Shown: one piece after another, positions 53,968 to 64,000 of the stretch | Layout of the letters: the number at the start of each line of letters is the position of its first letter | Numbering within the stretch: position 1 is the stretch's first letter | Assembly (NCBI GenBank): GCA_003049465.1 | Contig: PYSS01000098.1 | Location: 86,474 to 150,473, forward strand | DNA from: Magnaporthiopsis rhizophila | Lineage: Eukaryota; Ascomycota; Sordariomycetes; Magnaporthales; Magnaporthaceae | Direction of reading: 5' to 3' | DNA: 64,000 nt | The notes under the pieces: generated by a model | What the model was told of the DNA's origin: nothing | The model's input: only the letters and a program-made list of their open reading frames with translations | Database searches by the model: none | Translations under genes and position numbers: made by a program

Positions 53968-55195
53968 TTAGTCCTTCCACTCGTCGTTCCTGACCCCGCT
54001 GTTCGAGTCCCCGCGGCTGTTTGATGACGACCCGGCAGATGGAATGCCCTCATCGTCATCCTCGTCGAGCGCAAGCGCCAGCTCGTCGGGGTCCTTCATC
54101 TTGGCGTCCGGGTCCACAGTCCCGTCCACGTTGTGGTCGCCGTCTGACCGCTCACGGTCATGCTCCAGCGTCGTGTCGTCGGCGCTGACCGAGATGCCCC
54201 TGGCGCCCCACTTGGCCCGCGAGGCTCGTGGCGCCTGGCCTCCCAGCGCGGGCGTGCTCTCCTCGTCGTCGTCTTCACGCACGTGCTTGTTGCCAAAGAT
54301 GCGGTTCAGCAGCCAGCCCCGGCTGAGGTCATCCGAATCGACCACGCCGCCGTTTCGCAGCTTGACCCGCTGCCGGCTGTAGTACACCCAAGCGAAGTCG
54401 ACGTAGAGAGCCACCTGCACGATGCCGAAGATGACCGAGACCGCATTCGGCTTCCGGTGCGTCGGGTCTATCCCGCGGAGGATCCAGTTGATCAGATATA
54501 GGCCTCGGTAGGCGCCAAGGGCGAGAAGGTAGTACGAGTCGATGACGGTCGGCACCGTGGTCTGGCGAAGCAGGAGGAGCTGCGGCAGGACGCACACGGA
54601 CTCGAGGATCTCGGAGAAGTCCCATAACCACTAACAATGAAGAAGAAGTTAGTTAGCACTTGAGCACACACGAAACCCGGTCGTCCACGGGCAAAATATG
54701 AACTTCGGGGAGCCGCGCGTACCGTAGAGAAGGACCAGTGCTTCTCAAAGATCAGCATGGCAAACGGGGAGATGACCAGAGATCCACCAGCGGCCGCGGC
54801 TCCCAGCTTCCACGAAACCTCGCGCTCACGAGTCCGCGGGTAGACCCATTGCATGAGGCCGACGATGTAGAATGACGTGGTGATGTAGAATATCTTGAAG
54901 AAGAGGTTCCAGGGGAACACCTCTTGGAAGATGTCGAGGTATCTCGTGCAAAACACCACCGCGTAGAGGCCTTGGGTTATCAGAGAGACGCCTTCAGCGC
55001 TCCTGTTCCTGTGTATCGCGAACATGAGGATGCATTTCGACACGAGATGGGAGCAGTCTCCCAGGATGCGGAAGAATATCTGTGCAGGGCTCGGGTTAGC
55101 TAGAGCTGTGGAGAGCTGGCTCGAGGGGCTTGGCGTAGAGCGTCTGCAAACAAATCCGACGGGGTTTGTCAACTCACATTCCATGAGACGGTCAT
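53968..55195 (-). CDS. erd2: ER lumen protein-retaining receptor (KDEL receptor) with long cytosolic tail
   Basis: Seven-span Golgi receptor that returns K/HDEL proteins to the ER. Exons 55195-55178, 55079-54723 and 54630-53968; about 345 aa. The first exon encodes only six residues (MTVSWN). Recognisable: FFRILGDCSHLVSK (start of helix 1), FCTRYLDIFQ (conserved ligand-binding Arg), WLWDFSEILESVCVLPQL, and AYRGLYLINWILRGID (conserved Arg/Trp/Arg). The family fold finishes near residue 220. A further ~125 residues form an acidic Ser/Asp/Gly-rich tail (EDDDEESTPALGG; LALALDEDDDEG) absent from the compact ~210-residue yeast and animal receptors. Retrograde sorting of the canonical receptor uses a short C-terminal Lys signal, which is not obvious here. 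This may be the longer filamentous-fungal paralogue rather than the main receptor. Confidence 0.87.
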
Positions 55196-57064
55196 CTTTA
55201 CGCAGTCTGGCGGCCGAGGCCTGTTGGTTGGAACCGGTTGGCGTTCTCGCGTCGACGGCGACTGTTTGCGGTCGATTGAATGGGGGGAAATCGCTGTGCG
55301 GTTGTTACGGCCTGTCAATGCTCGGTCCGGCCGCTTGCATTTCAAAAAAGCCGAGGGGTCCGCGAGGTTAGAAATGAAACAGAGCTAGAAGGGCTGGGAC
55401 TATGCAGCTTGAAGGTCTAGCGCGGTTGTCGTAGACAAAGTGGCTATTGCAGAAAGACGAAGCAGGTAAAAAGGGTATTGGGAATGGCAGCTGCCTGCAC
55501 CCTGGCTTGCGCGTTTGGCTGTGACTTCAGCCTGCATGATGCGTCGCCCGCCTCAGGTCCGTCCAAGTGGCCTTGTATTGGACCCACTCTGAGAGCCTCG
55601 CCCCACCGAGGCCTGTCACTCTGTAATCAATTGGATGATGCTTCGGAAGTCCGCGAGCTGAAGAATCGAGAGCAGAGCGAACCCAACCTATCCGCAAGCT
55701 GTGCGCAAGAGTCTGCTAATTTGGAAACAGCATCCTCGTCTGCAAGTCGGAGGATGTTGGCACCGGTGATGCATTACCGTGTCCAAGGCTAAATCCCCAT
55801 GCCAGCCCTTTCCAGGAAATAGCGGAAATATCTGCGAAGCGTCTATGGGACTCTACCCTCATGGGTATCTTGTTCTCTCCCAAAATAGACGCACGCTCGC
55901 CGTGAAAGAGGCTTGATGGATGTGGGATTATCTGGCTCCGCGACCGAAAAAGATTGCCGCAGATATCACCTCTGCCATCGTTCAACGGCGGGCTTACCCA
56001 ACATCCGGCGGACAATAACCTAGCCCGACAACCTGAGAGGCCTCGTTCGTCACAAACGGGACTTCCTTGGAGTGCGCGCTCTAGTCTAAAGGTACACCCT
56101 GCCAACTGTGCTTCAGGGGCCGCTTCGGCCCCCATATCTCGACACAACTGCTTTAAGTGTTCGGCAAGGAGGCATGACTCGGTCGGGCTTTTAAGGAGCC
56201 CTCCATTTCGACGATGGAAATGCAACTGTCTTCGACTCTGCGTAGTAGTTGAAAAGGATACCAAAACACCATTATGTGCAGGGGCGGTCTCCCCAGTTCT
56301 GGCTCAGTAATGGAGCTGATTCACTCGAACAGGGTTCCGACATGAGGTAGTCCGTTCGGCATCATGGCTTACGCTCCGTTTCCAAATCTCAGAGAGGCCA
56401 TGCGCGTGGTGCGGACGACGGCTCTAGCGCGGCTGAGGAAACGCGGATGACTCTTGGCTATGTGTAGCGGAGCTGGAACTTGAGAAGAAGGGGGGAAGGA
56501 GGGTGGTTTATATCAGCCCGATCGTAGTAGAGGGCTGTCACTACCAGCTAATAGAAAATGGCCACAGAGCATGACTTGTTGGTGGAGATGCAGCGCCATG
56601 AGGCTAAGAAGCCGTGCAGGCCGCCAAAGCAATAAACACGGTACTCCTGTGGCCGGCGTTGATGGGCAGGCGGGAGTCCATGTCGCCGTAGCAGGCATGC
56701 ATTATGGCCAAGAAGAGTCAAGGAGAAGCCGAGGTGTCGTTTGTGAGCGCGTTGGTGATGGGATGGATTAGAACCTGGGCGACCTTCGAAGTCATGGTGC
56801 AGCATCCTGGACTGGACCCGCAGACAGCTCGGCTCTCCCCACGCCTTAGCTGGCACAATCCTGCCTGAGGCCGCAAATTTCCTGCCCCAAGCCCCACCCG
56901 GCGAACACAGGGCACACAGAATTGCAAAAAGAAGCGGCGTGCGTTTGGCGACATTCTTCGCAGCGAAAATAAGAGAAATCTCAGCCTTTGGTCCCCCCAC
57001 GCCAACACTCCCATAACTCCCTCGGTCGACGCAGACGAGCGATAAACCCCAGACGACCGCAAAG
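55196..57064. other. Intergenic region with promoter of uS17
   Basis: About 1.9 kb between divergent genes, holding the erd2 and ribosomal-protein promoters. ORFs on both strands (for example 55716-56264 minus) have no recognisable motif. Confidence 0.5.
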
Positions 57065-57948
57065 ATGGCGACCGAATTGACTGTGCAGTCGGAGCGTGCG
57101 TTCCAGAAGCAGCCGCACATCTTCCTCAACTCCAAAACCAAGGTCAAGTCGGCGCGCCCTGGCAAGGGCGGCCGCCGCTACTACAAGGATGTCGGCCTGG
57201 GTTTCCGCACCCCCAAGACGGCCATCGAGGGACAGTACATCGGTACGTGACGCGACGACGACTGCTGGGGCGATTTTTTTTGGCTGGTGTCTGCTGGTGG
57301 GCGGGAGGGAGGTGCTGGTCTCGGGGGTGGCAGAGCGTATTCGCCCGGAACCCTGCCGCGTTGTGGGAGAGGCCTGCGGCTTTGGGTGGGTGAGAATACG
57401 GAAGAGGAGGTCTTTTGAAGAGGAGGGGGAAACGCCAAAATGGACTTCTGGTGATTGCGCGCTGGGAGACCGGAGCGGAACAACAGACAGAATGCGGGAG
57501 AGAACGGCTGACTGACGGTGAAATTTCCTCTGCAGACAAGAAGTGCCCCTTCACCGGGCTCGTCTCGATCCGTGGCCGTATCCTGAACGGCACCGTCGTT
57601 TCCACCAAGATGCACCGTACCCTGGTTATCCGCCGCGAGTACCTCCACTTCATCCCCAAGTACTCCCGTTACGAGAAGCGCCACAAGAACCTCGCCGCCC
57701 ACGTTTCGCCTGCTTTCCGTGTTGAGGAGGGTGACCACGTCACTGTTGGCCAGTGCAGGCCTCTGAGCAAGACGGTATGCGTTGTGTGCCCCGCGGCGGC
57801 GTCAGTGCGGAGCCGCCTGACAGAGGTCGCGCCCGTAGTGTGGTATGTGGGCAACCTACTGACATGTTTTGGAAACCAGGTCCGGTTCAATGTTCTGCGT
57901 GTCACCCCGAGGGCGGACAAGGCCGTCAAGTCGTTTGCCAAATTCTAA
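57065..57948 (+). CDS. rps11: 40S ribosomal protein S11 (uS17)
   Basis: Small-subunit ribosomal protein of the uS17 family. Exons 57065-57242, 57536-57774 and 57880-57948; about 161 aa, the normal size. N-terminal extension (VQSERAFQKQPHIFLNSK) and RYYKDVGLGFRTPKTAIEG precede the OB-fold core KKCPFTGLVSIRGRILNGTV, TLVIRREYLHFIPKYSRYEK and FRVEEGDHVTVGQCRPLSKT, ending VRFNVLRVTPRADKAVKSFA. The first intron (293 nt) is the longest confident intron in the window, as is common in fungal ribosomal-protein genes. Confidence 0.95.
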
Positions 57949-59411
57949 GGTGGAGGGTTGTCTCTTTTGGGCATTCTAGGCGCTGTTTCTTTACTCGGGG
58001 GCTTTTCATTATTCCCATGGATTCCGGGAAGGCGGTCACAAACGGCTAGCTGCTTTACGTAAAAACGTGGCATAGAGGCAGCTTTGAATGAGAACTCGTT
58101 GGTCATTATTACGAAGGGGGATACCGCCGCGGGTGCGTTCCTGGAGGAGGGGCAAAGCGAGCTCTGGCATGTGTCGGGATGAAAAACAAGGCTGCTAGAT
58201 ATGCCCCTCGGGTTCGGGCACCATGCTTCAGGAGCAGGGCGTATCGAGAGACAGTCTAATGGAGTTCGGTGAGGCCGTTTTGAGGTCAAGGATATAGGTT
58301 CGTTCCTGACGATTGTTTTCGGCTGTGCTCTTCAAGCCGAGGTTCAACAGTGCTGGCGTTGATTACTGTGTCGGACGAGATATGGGGCAGTAAATTTCTG
58401 GATGAGTACCAAGATATCCTTTACTCCCATTACAGCAATCCATGTTTGCGCCCGATACTAAAACGAACTTACGGCAAAGCGAAAGGGAAAATGCAACAAC
58501 ATACAACACCGAGGATTCCCCTTGCTCCCAGCCAAGCGCTCCCATAAGTCTGAGTAATCGCCATCGTTGTCCTGCCATTCTGGTGTAATCAGTGGAAACC
58601 CAGGGAAATCATGACCACCATGAGCGTCCAGTGGTCGCCCAGCTCTCCCGTGAGGCCAGCTCCTTCCAGCCCCAGCTGACCACAACCACTAAGCGGCCTG
58701 TTGAAGCCTCCCATTTTCTCCCACTTTGAGCAACGCCTCTGGGATCTCCCGGACCATCACCACCGAGAACCGGCCCACCTGGTCGGGGCCTCGGGAAGCA
58801 GCTTGTTTTTGTGCGTGCCTAAGGGGGACACCAATCGGCTAAAGAGCTTGTTTTTGCTTGCTACCCTGACGTTTGTCGCCGGCCTAGACCCTGTATCTAG
58901 ATCAGTCTGATAGTCTCTAGCACGTCTGATGCCCCTAGGGAGACGGGAGTGGGATATCACTCACTACTCTATTGGCGTCAAGTGAACCTAATCTAATCCA
59001 TGGTCCTACAGAAAGGGTTTTGGAGATCTCTCAATGCCTAGGACTACGCTCAGACGACCGCTGTAACAGCTAGTGGGCTAATGGGTTGAAGGAACTGATC
59101 CTCGGTTGAGATTCTTGCTACTTGGATATCTCGTATCGTTCGTCGTGGCGAAGGTGCCGTGTCTGCCACCGCTCCATCGGACTCCGCATCTCGATATTCC
59201 GACCGCTCATTTCGGTAGTCCGTCTCCTCATTATCGAGTTGGACATGGGCACAAAGCCCGGCTCTGGACCACACCAGAAGGCTACGGTCGGGCCTTGGAT
59301 GTCTCCTGGACGCCGGTCAGGTCCATGGGCCTCCCAAGAATCATCGAATTTCTGGCACCCACCTTCGTCGCGCTTCGGGTCCTCGCGTTGCCCGCCACCT
59401 GGCTCGCGCGG
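57949..59411. other. Intergenic region, left part of an accessory segment
   Basis: About 1.5 kb after the uS17 gene. A minus-strand ORF at 58458-58685 reads ITPEWQDNDGDYSDLWERLA, which looks protein-like but has no start, partner exon or family I recognise. A minus-strand ORF at 59050-59274 may be the decayed tail of the pseudogene next to it. Confidence 0.45.
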
Positions 59412-60172
59412 TCAGCTGTCACAGTCGCCGCCGGTGTTGTTGTCTAGCCCGTATAGGAGCAGCGGGAGTACGCTCCCCTTCCAGACGGGCAGCCCCTCGA
59501 TCTGTAATGTCGGTGCAAAGACTGCGGATTCCAATAGAGGAATGCGCAATGTCAGTCCCCATTGTCCGGAGATATGCAGTTCCCAGTTGCGCAAGCGGCG
59601 GAGACGGCGGAGTGATTACTATTCGGATCCATCAGCCCACTGATCATGACGCCTTTTCATCGGACTGCCGAGAGCTCAGAATGCCCTGCCGCCCTGCTCG
59701 AAGCTGTGTAGGTCATGTAGCGGCCGGCCGATCGGGGGCCCTCGGTTGACGTGCGCCGTGGGAAGCGAATCAGCACCAGCGTGCCTGACCGACTGTCTCG
59801 GCGACCACGAAGACCGTGACGGCGCGGGAGATGGTAGTGAGCAGGGCGATGACCGTGTTGAGGTTGATACTATATGGCCACCTGCCGCACATGGAGGGTG
59901 AGCCGGGAGCTTCTCCACAGCGTATAAAGAGAAAGCGACCACATGAATTTTGGCCTCTCGAGGATTGGGTAGACGTACCGGGGCACCTGCTTGCCATAGA
60001 AGCGGGAAAGTATGCCGAAAATACCGAAAATAGCAGCAACGGAGGCCAAGGCGAGAACGACGACGGCCAGCTCGATGACCCAGAAGCACAAGCTACGGCT
60101 GTGGTCACTTTCCTCTATATTCCCTTCCCCGCCTCGGGATGGGGTGGGCGGGAGAGGGGCCGTCAACAACAT
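59412..60172 (-). pseudogene. Broken DUF3176-like membrane protein gene
   Basis: Reading from high to low coordinates, a first span (WVIELAVVVLALASVAAIFG) and YGKQVPRW are joined by a plausible intron to SINLNTVIALLTTISRAVTV and VAETVGQARWC, the order seen at the start of DUF3176 proteins. Then the frame meets a TGA where Trp is expected, and the next family-like segment (RPLHDLHSFEQGGRAF) is in another frame and ends in a stop. About 250 bases on, an ORF at 59594-59412 contains LPVWKGSVLPLLLYGLD, which resembles the C-terminal element of the same family. The middle of the protein is missing. Taken together: a truncated, frameshifted copy. Function of the family is unknown. Confidence 0.6.
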
Positions 60173-60735
60173 TAGGCAGCCGAATTTACAGCATCGCCTC
60201 CCGGCGGTGCATCATAAAGATTTGCGCTCACCTCGGGCCGTCGTCTCGTTTCGCTCGGCGATAGGACGGAGATGGGCTCCGTCTCGACTCTGTGGATGCC
60301 CTTAGTCTCTGATAACGGGACCGACCCGTGTGTTGTGGCTCTGCGGCTTACATAGATTCGGAAAACGGAGATATTCCCCGGGATGCGGCGCAGCTTCCGT
60401 CCGGAGTGATGGTGACGGATCCACCTCTACGAGATCTCTCCACGTTCGCGAGGCTAGCGGCGGTCGGCCTTCAAGGTGGTGACACACCTGCGAGCCGGGC
60501 TGTGTTCTGGTACCTTCTATAACGTGGAATATCGCGGCGTCGGTCTGTTATGACTTGAATACTTTCTCTACCATGTTAAATCTCTGGCCCGAATCTTTTC
60601 TGGCGGGCCTACTCGGAAACACTCTGTCTCCCATTCACCCCTGAAATTTGGGGGGTTATCTTCGTCCATCGCAGCGAGAGGATGAGCAGCCAAACAGCAT
60701 GTGGGAAGTACCGCACACCTACGCGTGCCGCGCGC
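60173..60735. other. Intergenic region between the pseudogene and the WD40 gene
   Basis: About 560 bases, probably the pseudogene's former promoter and the WD40 gene's 3' UTR. Nothing else seen. Confidence 0.45.
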
Positions 60736-62025
60736 CTACGTCCCCCCATCGACGTGCGATGCGGCAAGGGCACGGACTGCCTCCAGATCCCAGACACGCA
60801 CGTGGTGAAGGTCACTGCCCTCCTCCTGGGTCGCGATGGCGATCTTCCCAAACGCGGCGGTGGCGGTCCTGACAATCCAGGTCCCGCTGAAGAGGTCAAA
60901 CAGCCACCTCTTCCTCTCGCCGTCCGTCGGCCCCGGGTCCCAGTGCCACACCTTGACTCGGCCGTCCTTGGTGCTGACCGTGATCATGAACCGGTCGTCG
61001 ACCCGGATCAGCGTCCGCAGCGGCACGCCCTCGTGCGCCGGGTGGGCCGTCCCGACGCGGACGCCGTCCTGGGTCCAGGTGTTTACGTTCCCGGCTAGCC
61101 CATACGTCATCATCAGGCCGCTCCTGCCGACGTCGTCGAAGACATGCTCGTTTGCCCTGCACTCGGCGTCTTCGAGGTGTGCAATGAGTGCCCTGTTTTT
61201 TTTTTTTTCTGTTAGTAACAACATTTTGTTTGCGACAATGACCTGGCTCAGGAGGGAGAGGGGGACACCTGACGTACCCGGTCTTCCAATTCCAGATCCG
61301 GAGGACGCCCACGCGGCCCACGCGGAGACGGTGGTTGTCGGGGCCCGGCGCGAGCGAGAGGGTGTTGATGCCCTCGGCGTGGCCTTCAAGCACGCTGACG
61401 CAGCTTTTCGTGGCGAGTTCCCAAATGCGGACAGCGCCGTCTTCGTAACCCGCCGCGACAAAGTTGCCGTTAAGCCTCACGAGCCTGATGATGTAGCCGG
61501 CACGGGCTCGGAGGATGTCCGTCGGCTCTTCCGCCGTCGAATTCCACAGCATTATATCTCCATCCTGCTTGGATGCCGAAGCAAAAGTTGTGCCTTCATC
61601 GTTGAGGAACACGACCTTGGAGGCGTCTTGTTCTTGGCCGAAACCGCGAATATGGGCGCTAATGGCACCAAAACATAAAGGTTAGACAGTCTTGAAGGTC
61701 AAACGAAGGGCACATAGAGGAGGCCGTCTGTCGACCCATCTTACCCCGTTTCAAGGTTCCACAGTCCCATCTTCCCCTCATATGATACCGTCAGCATGAG
61801 GTTGGACGTCGGGTGGAAAGCGGCGTCCACTATCAGACCCGTTTCCATCACGGCATGGTTGTTCGGACACGCATCGCCTGCCGGGTTTTGCTGGCACTGC
61901 GAACAGGCGAGGCTGTGAGCGACCGCATTGCCGCCTGCAGCGATCACGTATTTGTCCGTGATTGCAAGCTCGCGTAGCCGCGTACGTGGAGGGACGCCGA
62001 GGCAGAAGGTGGTGAATGCTTGCAT
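60736..62025 (-). CDS. WD40-repeat protein of unknown role
   Basis: Exons 62025-61745, 61658-61278 and 61192-60736; about 372 aa, both joins in phase 2. WD-type blades are visible: AAFHPTSNLMLTVSYEGKMG followed by LWNLETG; TFASASKQDGDIMLWN; VRLNGNFVAAGYEDGAVRIWE; HAEGINTLSLAP and VLRIWNWKTG; VDDRFMITVSTKDGRVKVWHW; and a last strand HHVRVWDLEAV. That makes about six or seven blades, one beta-propeller. The N-terminal part holds a Cys cluster (CSQCQQNPAGDACPNNH) that could bind metal. No F-box, NACHT or other domain is attached. I do not recognise the orthologue; it lies in the accessory right end. Confidence 0.78.
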
Positions 62026-62891
62026 TGCGATGGATATTAATGCAGGACTGGAGTATAAATTTGAGGAGTGAAGACGGCGGCGGGCTTGCTTGCTCTGGCT
62101 GGTCGACGAAGTTGTGGACAGCGCTATGTCCGTAGCATGATGGTGTTAGGCGGTAGGCTGTGCATTATTTCCACTTCCCGCGAGCTGCAGCGCCCATTGG
62201 ATGCTGCTGCCTAACCCATTTTATGCAGGTAAGCCGCGGGAAGAAGGCAGGGGGTAGAGGAAGAGGGGCTTCGCACGCTGGGCTGACCCTCCAGAGTTAT
62301 ATAAGAATGGGGAAAGCAGCCAAGGACACTTATAACACAAAGATGCGAAAGCCACTTTGCCGTAATCTGCCGGAGTCGCCGATATCGGGTGGCGGCAAAG
62401 CCGTGGATATACCCCGGATCGAGTGGCTATAGCACACGTCTCGTTCTCACAACGGCGCGGTCTTTTTCACCTGCTTGTATGACCTATATCCCGCCCGTCG
62501 CCGTGCCGAAATAACACTTGATCCGGGCGGCGTGCTGCGCACGATCGTCCCGTGGGCACCCCTTGCGGTGCTCGTCGAGGGACTGAGCGCTAATTAACCG
62601 GGAGATTTTGTCGGCAATTATGACCCTGTTCTCCGTCCCCGGCGCTATCCCCGGCTCCCCGCGAGACTTGTGTCGCCTCTGGGAGCTCGACCCGGACGTC
62701 GTGTTCGACGCCGACCGGACGGGGGACCAAGGGACGCGGCCGTTGTCGGTGGTTAGCGTCTGCACTTGAACGGGATTTGATCCGGTCAACGGGGCCGTCC
62801 TCGAAGTTGCCACGTATGGATGGCTCCCGGGCCCTTGGCCGCAACATGTTTGTAGATTTGGGACCGCGCGTGACGACGGTAAATATCGCTT
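62026..62891. other. Intergenic region upstream of the WD40 gene
   Basis: About 870 bases. It should contain the WD40 promoter. Plus-strand readings around 62617-62768 (opening MTLFSVPGAIPGSPRD) look protein-like but end quickly. Confidence 0.4.
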
Positions 62892-63317
62892 GTGTCGTTC
62901 CCAAACGGCCGGGCGGCCGTGGGGTCCGACAGCGTTCTGACGGCCAGGAACGGGGCCGCGGACGGCTGGAACTCGTCCACGCTCTCGGTCGTCTGCGGCT
63001 ACTCCAGCCAGCTGTATGTGCTTGACAACATGCCGGTCCGCGTCAGCCACCCCGGGCTGCTGCTAGGATTGAGCTGCGTCCTCGCCGTCGCCGTCCAGGC
63101 CACGCTCCTCGCCGCGGCGGCCAGCGCCGAAGGCGATGACAGATGGTCAAGTCTGCTGTGGATGGACTTCTATTCCCAGCATGATGAGTTGAGCCGGTAT
63201 GTTGGGATGGCATATTACGGGAAGGCTTTCCAGGGACATAGCAAGTCGCTGGGCGGGGCTGGTTTCCCACTTGGAGGGGTGGGTTGCTGCGTTGGCGGAG
63301 GAGGGAGATTGTCGTAA
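62892..63317 (+). CDS. Unrecognised ORF with a predicted membrane segment
   Basis: A 141-codon ATG-initiated ORF. It contains STLSVVCGYSSQLYVLDNMP and then a hydrophobic stretch (LLLGLSCVLAVAVQATLLAA) that would span a membrane, followed by a more ordinary segment and a Gly-rich end. The last part looks like non-coding read-through, so if real the gene is probably the 3' exon of a decayed or spliced gene beginning upstream. No family recognised. Confidence 0.3.
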   Translation: MSFPNGRAAVGSDSVLTARNGAADGWNSSTLSVVCGYSSQLYVLDNMPVRVSHPGLLLGLSCVLAVAVQATLLAAAASAEGDDRWSSLLWMDFYSQHDELSRYVGMAYYGKAFQGHSKSLGGAGFPLGGVGCCVGGGGRLS

Positions 63318-63479
63318 CGGCTTGAGATGTACCCAGCGCCTTCTTTCCCGGGGCGAGAGAGTGAGGCTGCTGGGTTGAAATAAAACGGCGAGCTGGAGGC
63401 CCACCTGGGAGCGCCAACTGGTATTCAGGGCGCGGGATGCATTACGAAGTGTAGCCGGGCCAAGGGTGAAGCAGCCGTC

Positions 63480-64000
63480 GATAGGCCGGAAATGTGGCGA
63501 AAAGGAAACTGTTAAAATTTTGCGCGTTTGGTATTTCGGAAATGCAAGTTGAAGGTGAACGAAAAACTGTACTTGTGTTGGATTCGCATAACCAGCACGT
63601 GCGCTGGGAAAATCTCGGGATATAAAAAATTCCGGGATTTAATTAAAGGAGCGAAAAGGGAGCACAGGATCAGCTTTTAGCTAATCCGGATCGCGTGTGA
63701 GTGTCTATCCTCTTCTTTCTCTTTTTCAAATGAGCTCCTTCTCTTTTATGCATAATACGAAACCCTTTTTCTAGATTCAAAAGACTGTTGTTCATTTACT
63801 CGAGGATCTCCGTGCTAATAAAAATGGAAATTCCTATTAACAATTAATTAAAAAGGCGGGCTCTGTAGTTGACTGGGTTACTGGTTGGTAGCCAGTAGGA
63901 GCCGAAGTGATGTTATTGTTAGATATAGAGAGAAGGAGAAGGAGAAGGGGTTGTTCCCAACGTGGGAGTTGTCCTTGGTTATATAAGCCCACAGACGGCT
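63480..64000. other. AT-rich terminal segment, possible start of a transposable element
   Basis: Base composition drops sharply compared with the rest of the window. An A-rich stretch followed by GGCGGG at about 63842-63860, then a TG-starting segment (63869) and a TATA box (TTATATAAG at about 63980) are arranged like the polypurine tract and 5' end of an LTR. No direct repeat partner lies inside the window, so this cannot be confirmed; it could equally be an ordinary AT-rich promoter. Confidence 0.3.

Noticed and set aside
57243..57535. C/D-box snoRNA in the uS17 intron
   Set aside because: TGATT and CTGA strings occur but no proper TGATGA C box with paired ends.

Overview
The window is filamentous-ascomycete nuclear DNA, probably Sordariomycetes. 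Evidence: compact genes with short introns (about 70-110 nt; GT...AG; CTAAC/CTGAC-like branch sites), GC-rich coding sequence, AT-richer intergenic DNA of 0.4-4 kb, and fungus-typical families (Spc7 with MELT repeats, Kex2, GH76, DUF7707-type GPI proteins, a DUF3176-like relic). No bacterial-style operons, CRISPR arrays or intact transposons were seen. I reconstructed exon structures by eye from splice sites and reading phase; in every gene model listed the phases close.

Layout. 0-5 kb: spc7 (-), kinetochore scaffold. 6-9.2 kb: a seven-exon LicD-type gene (+) and a Ypt35-like PX protein (+). 9.5-13.1 kb: a short-chain dehydrogenase (-) and an ethanolamine/choline phosphotransferase (-). 14.8-15.6 kb: a GPI-anchored DUF7707-type protein (-). 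17.9-20.8 kb: an M28-type glutaminyl cyclase ending in KDEL (+) and the oligosaccharyltransferase subunit Swp1 (+). 20.8-25 kb: a long gene-poor stretch with a tRNA-like element and a possible relic of the next gene. 25-27.8 kb: a repetitive coiled-coil protein (+). 28.5-29.1 kb: Y14/RBM8 (+). 30.2-35.8 kb: a very long PhoD-like phosphatase (-). 38.9-41.6 kb: kexin (+). 42.6-46.9 kb: Snx4/Atg24 (-) and LETM1/Mdm38 (-). 48.7-52.1 kb: mitochondrial-type adenylate kinase (+) and a GH76 mannanase (-). 54-55.2 kb: KDEL receptor with a long tail (-). 57.1-57.9 kb: ribosomal protein uS17/S11 (+). 58-64 kb: a more accessory end with a broken DUF3176-like gene, a WD40 protein (-), an unrecognised membrane-like ORF and an AT-rich terminal segment.

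Many of the genes serve the secretory pathway: lipid headgroup transfer, N-glycosylation (Swp1), ER retention (a KDEL ligand and its receptor), proprotein processing (Kex2 and glutaminyl cyclase), wall mannan handling (GH76, LicD) and endosomal sorting (Snx4, Ypt35). They are not arranged as a co-regulated cluster, and I read this as mostly ordinary housekeeping neighbourhood. The most unusual items are the coiled-coil protein whose repeat units are whole numbers of heptads, a 10-nt coding microexon in the LicD gene, and the tRNA-like element. I found no convincing evidence of an entirely new multi-gene system.
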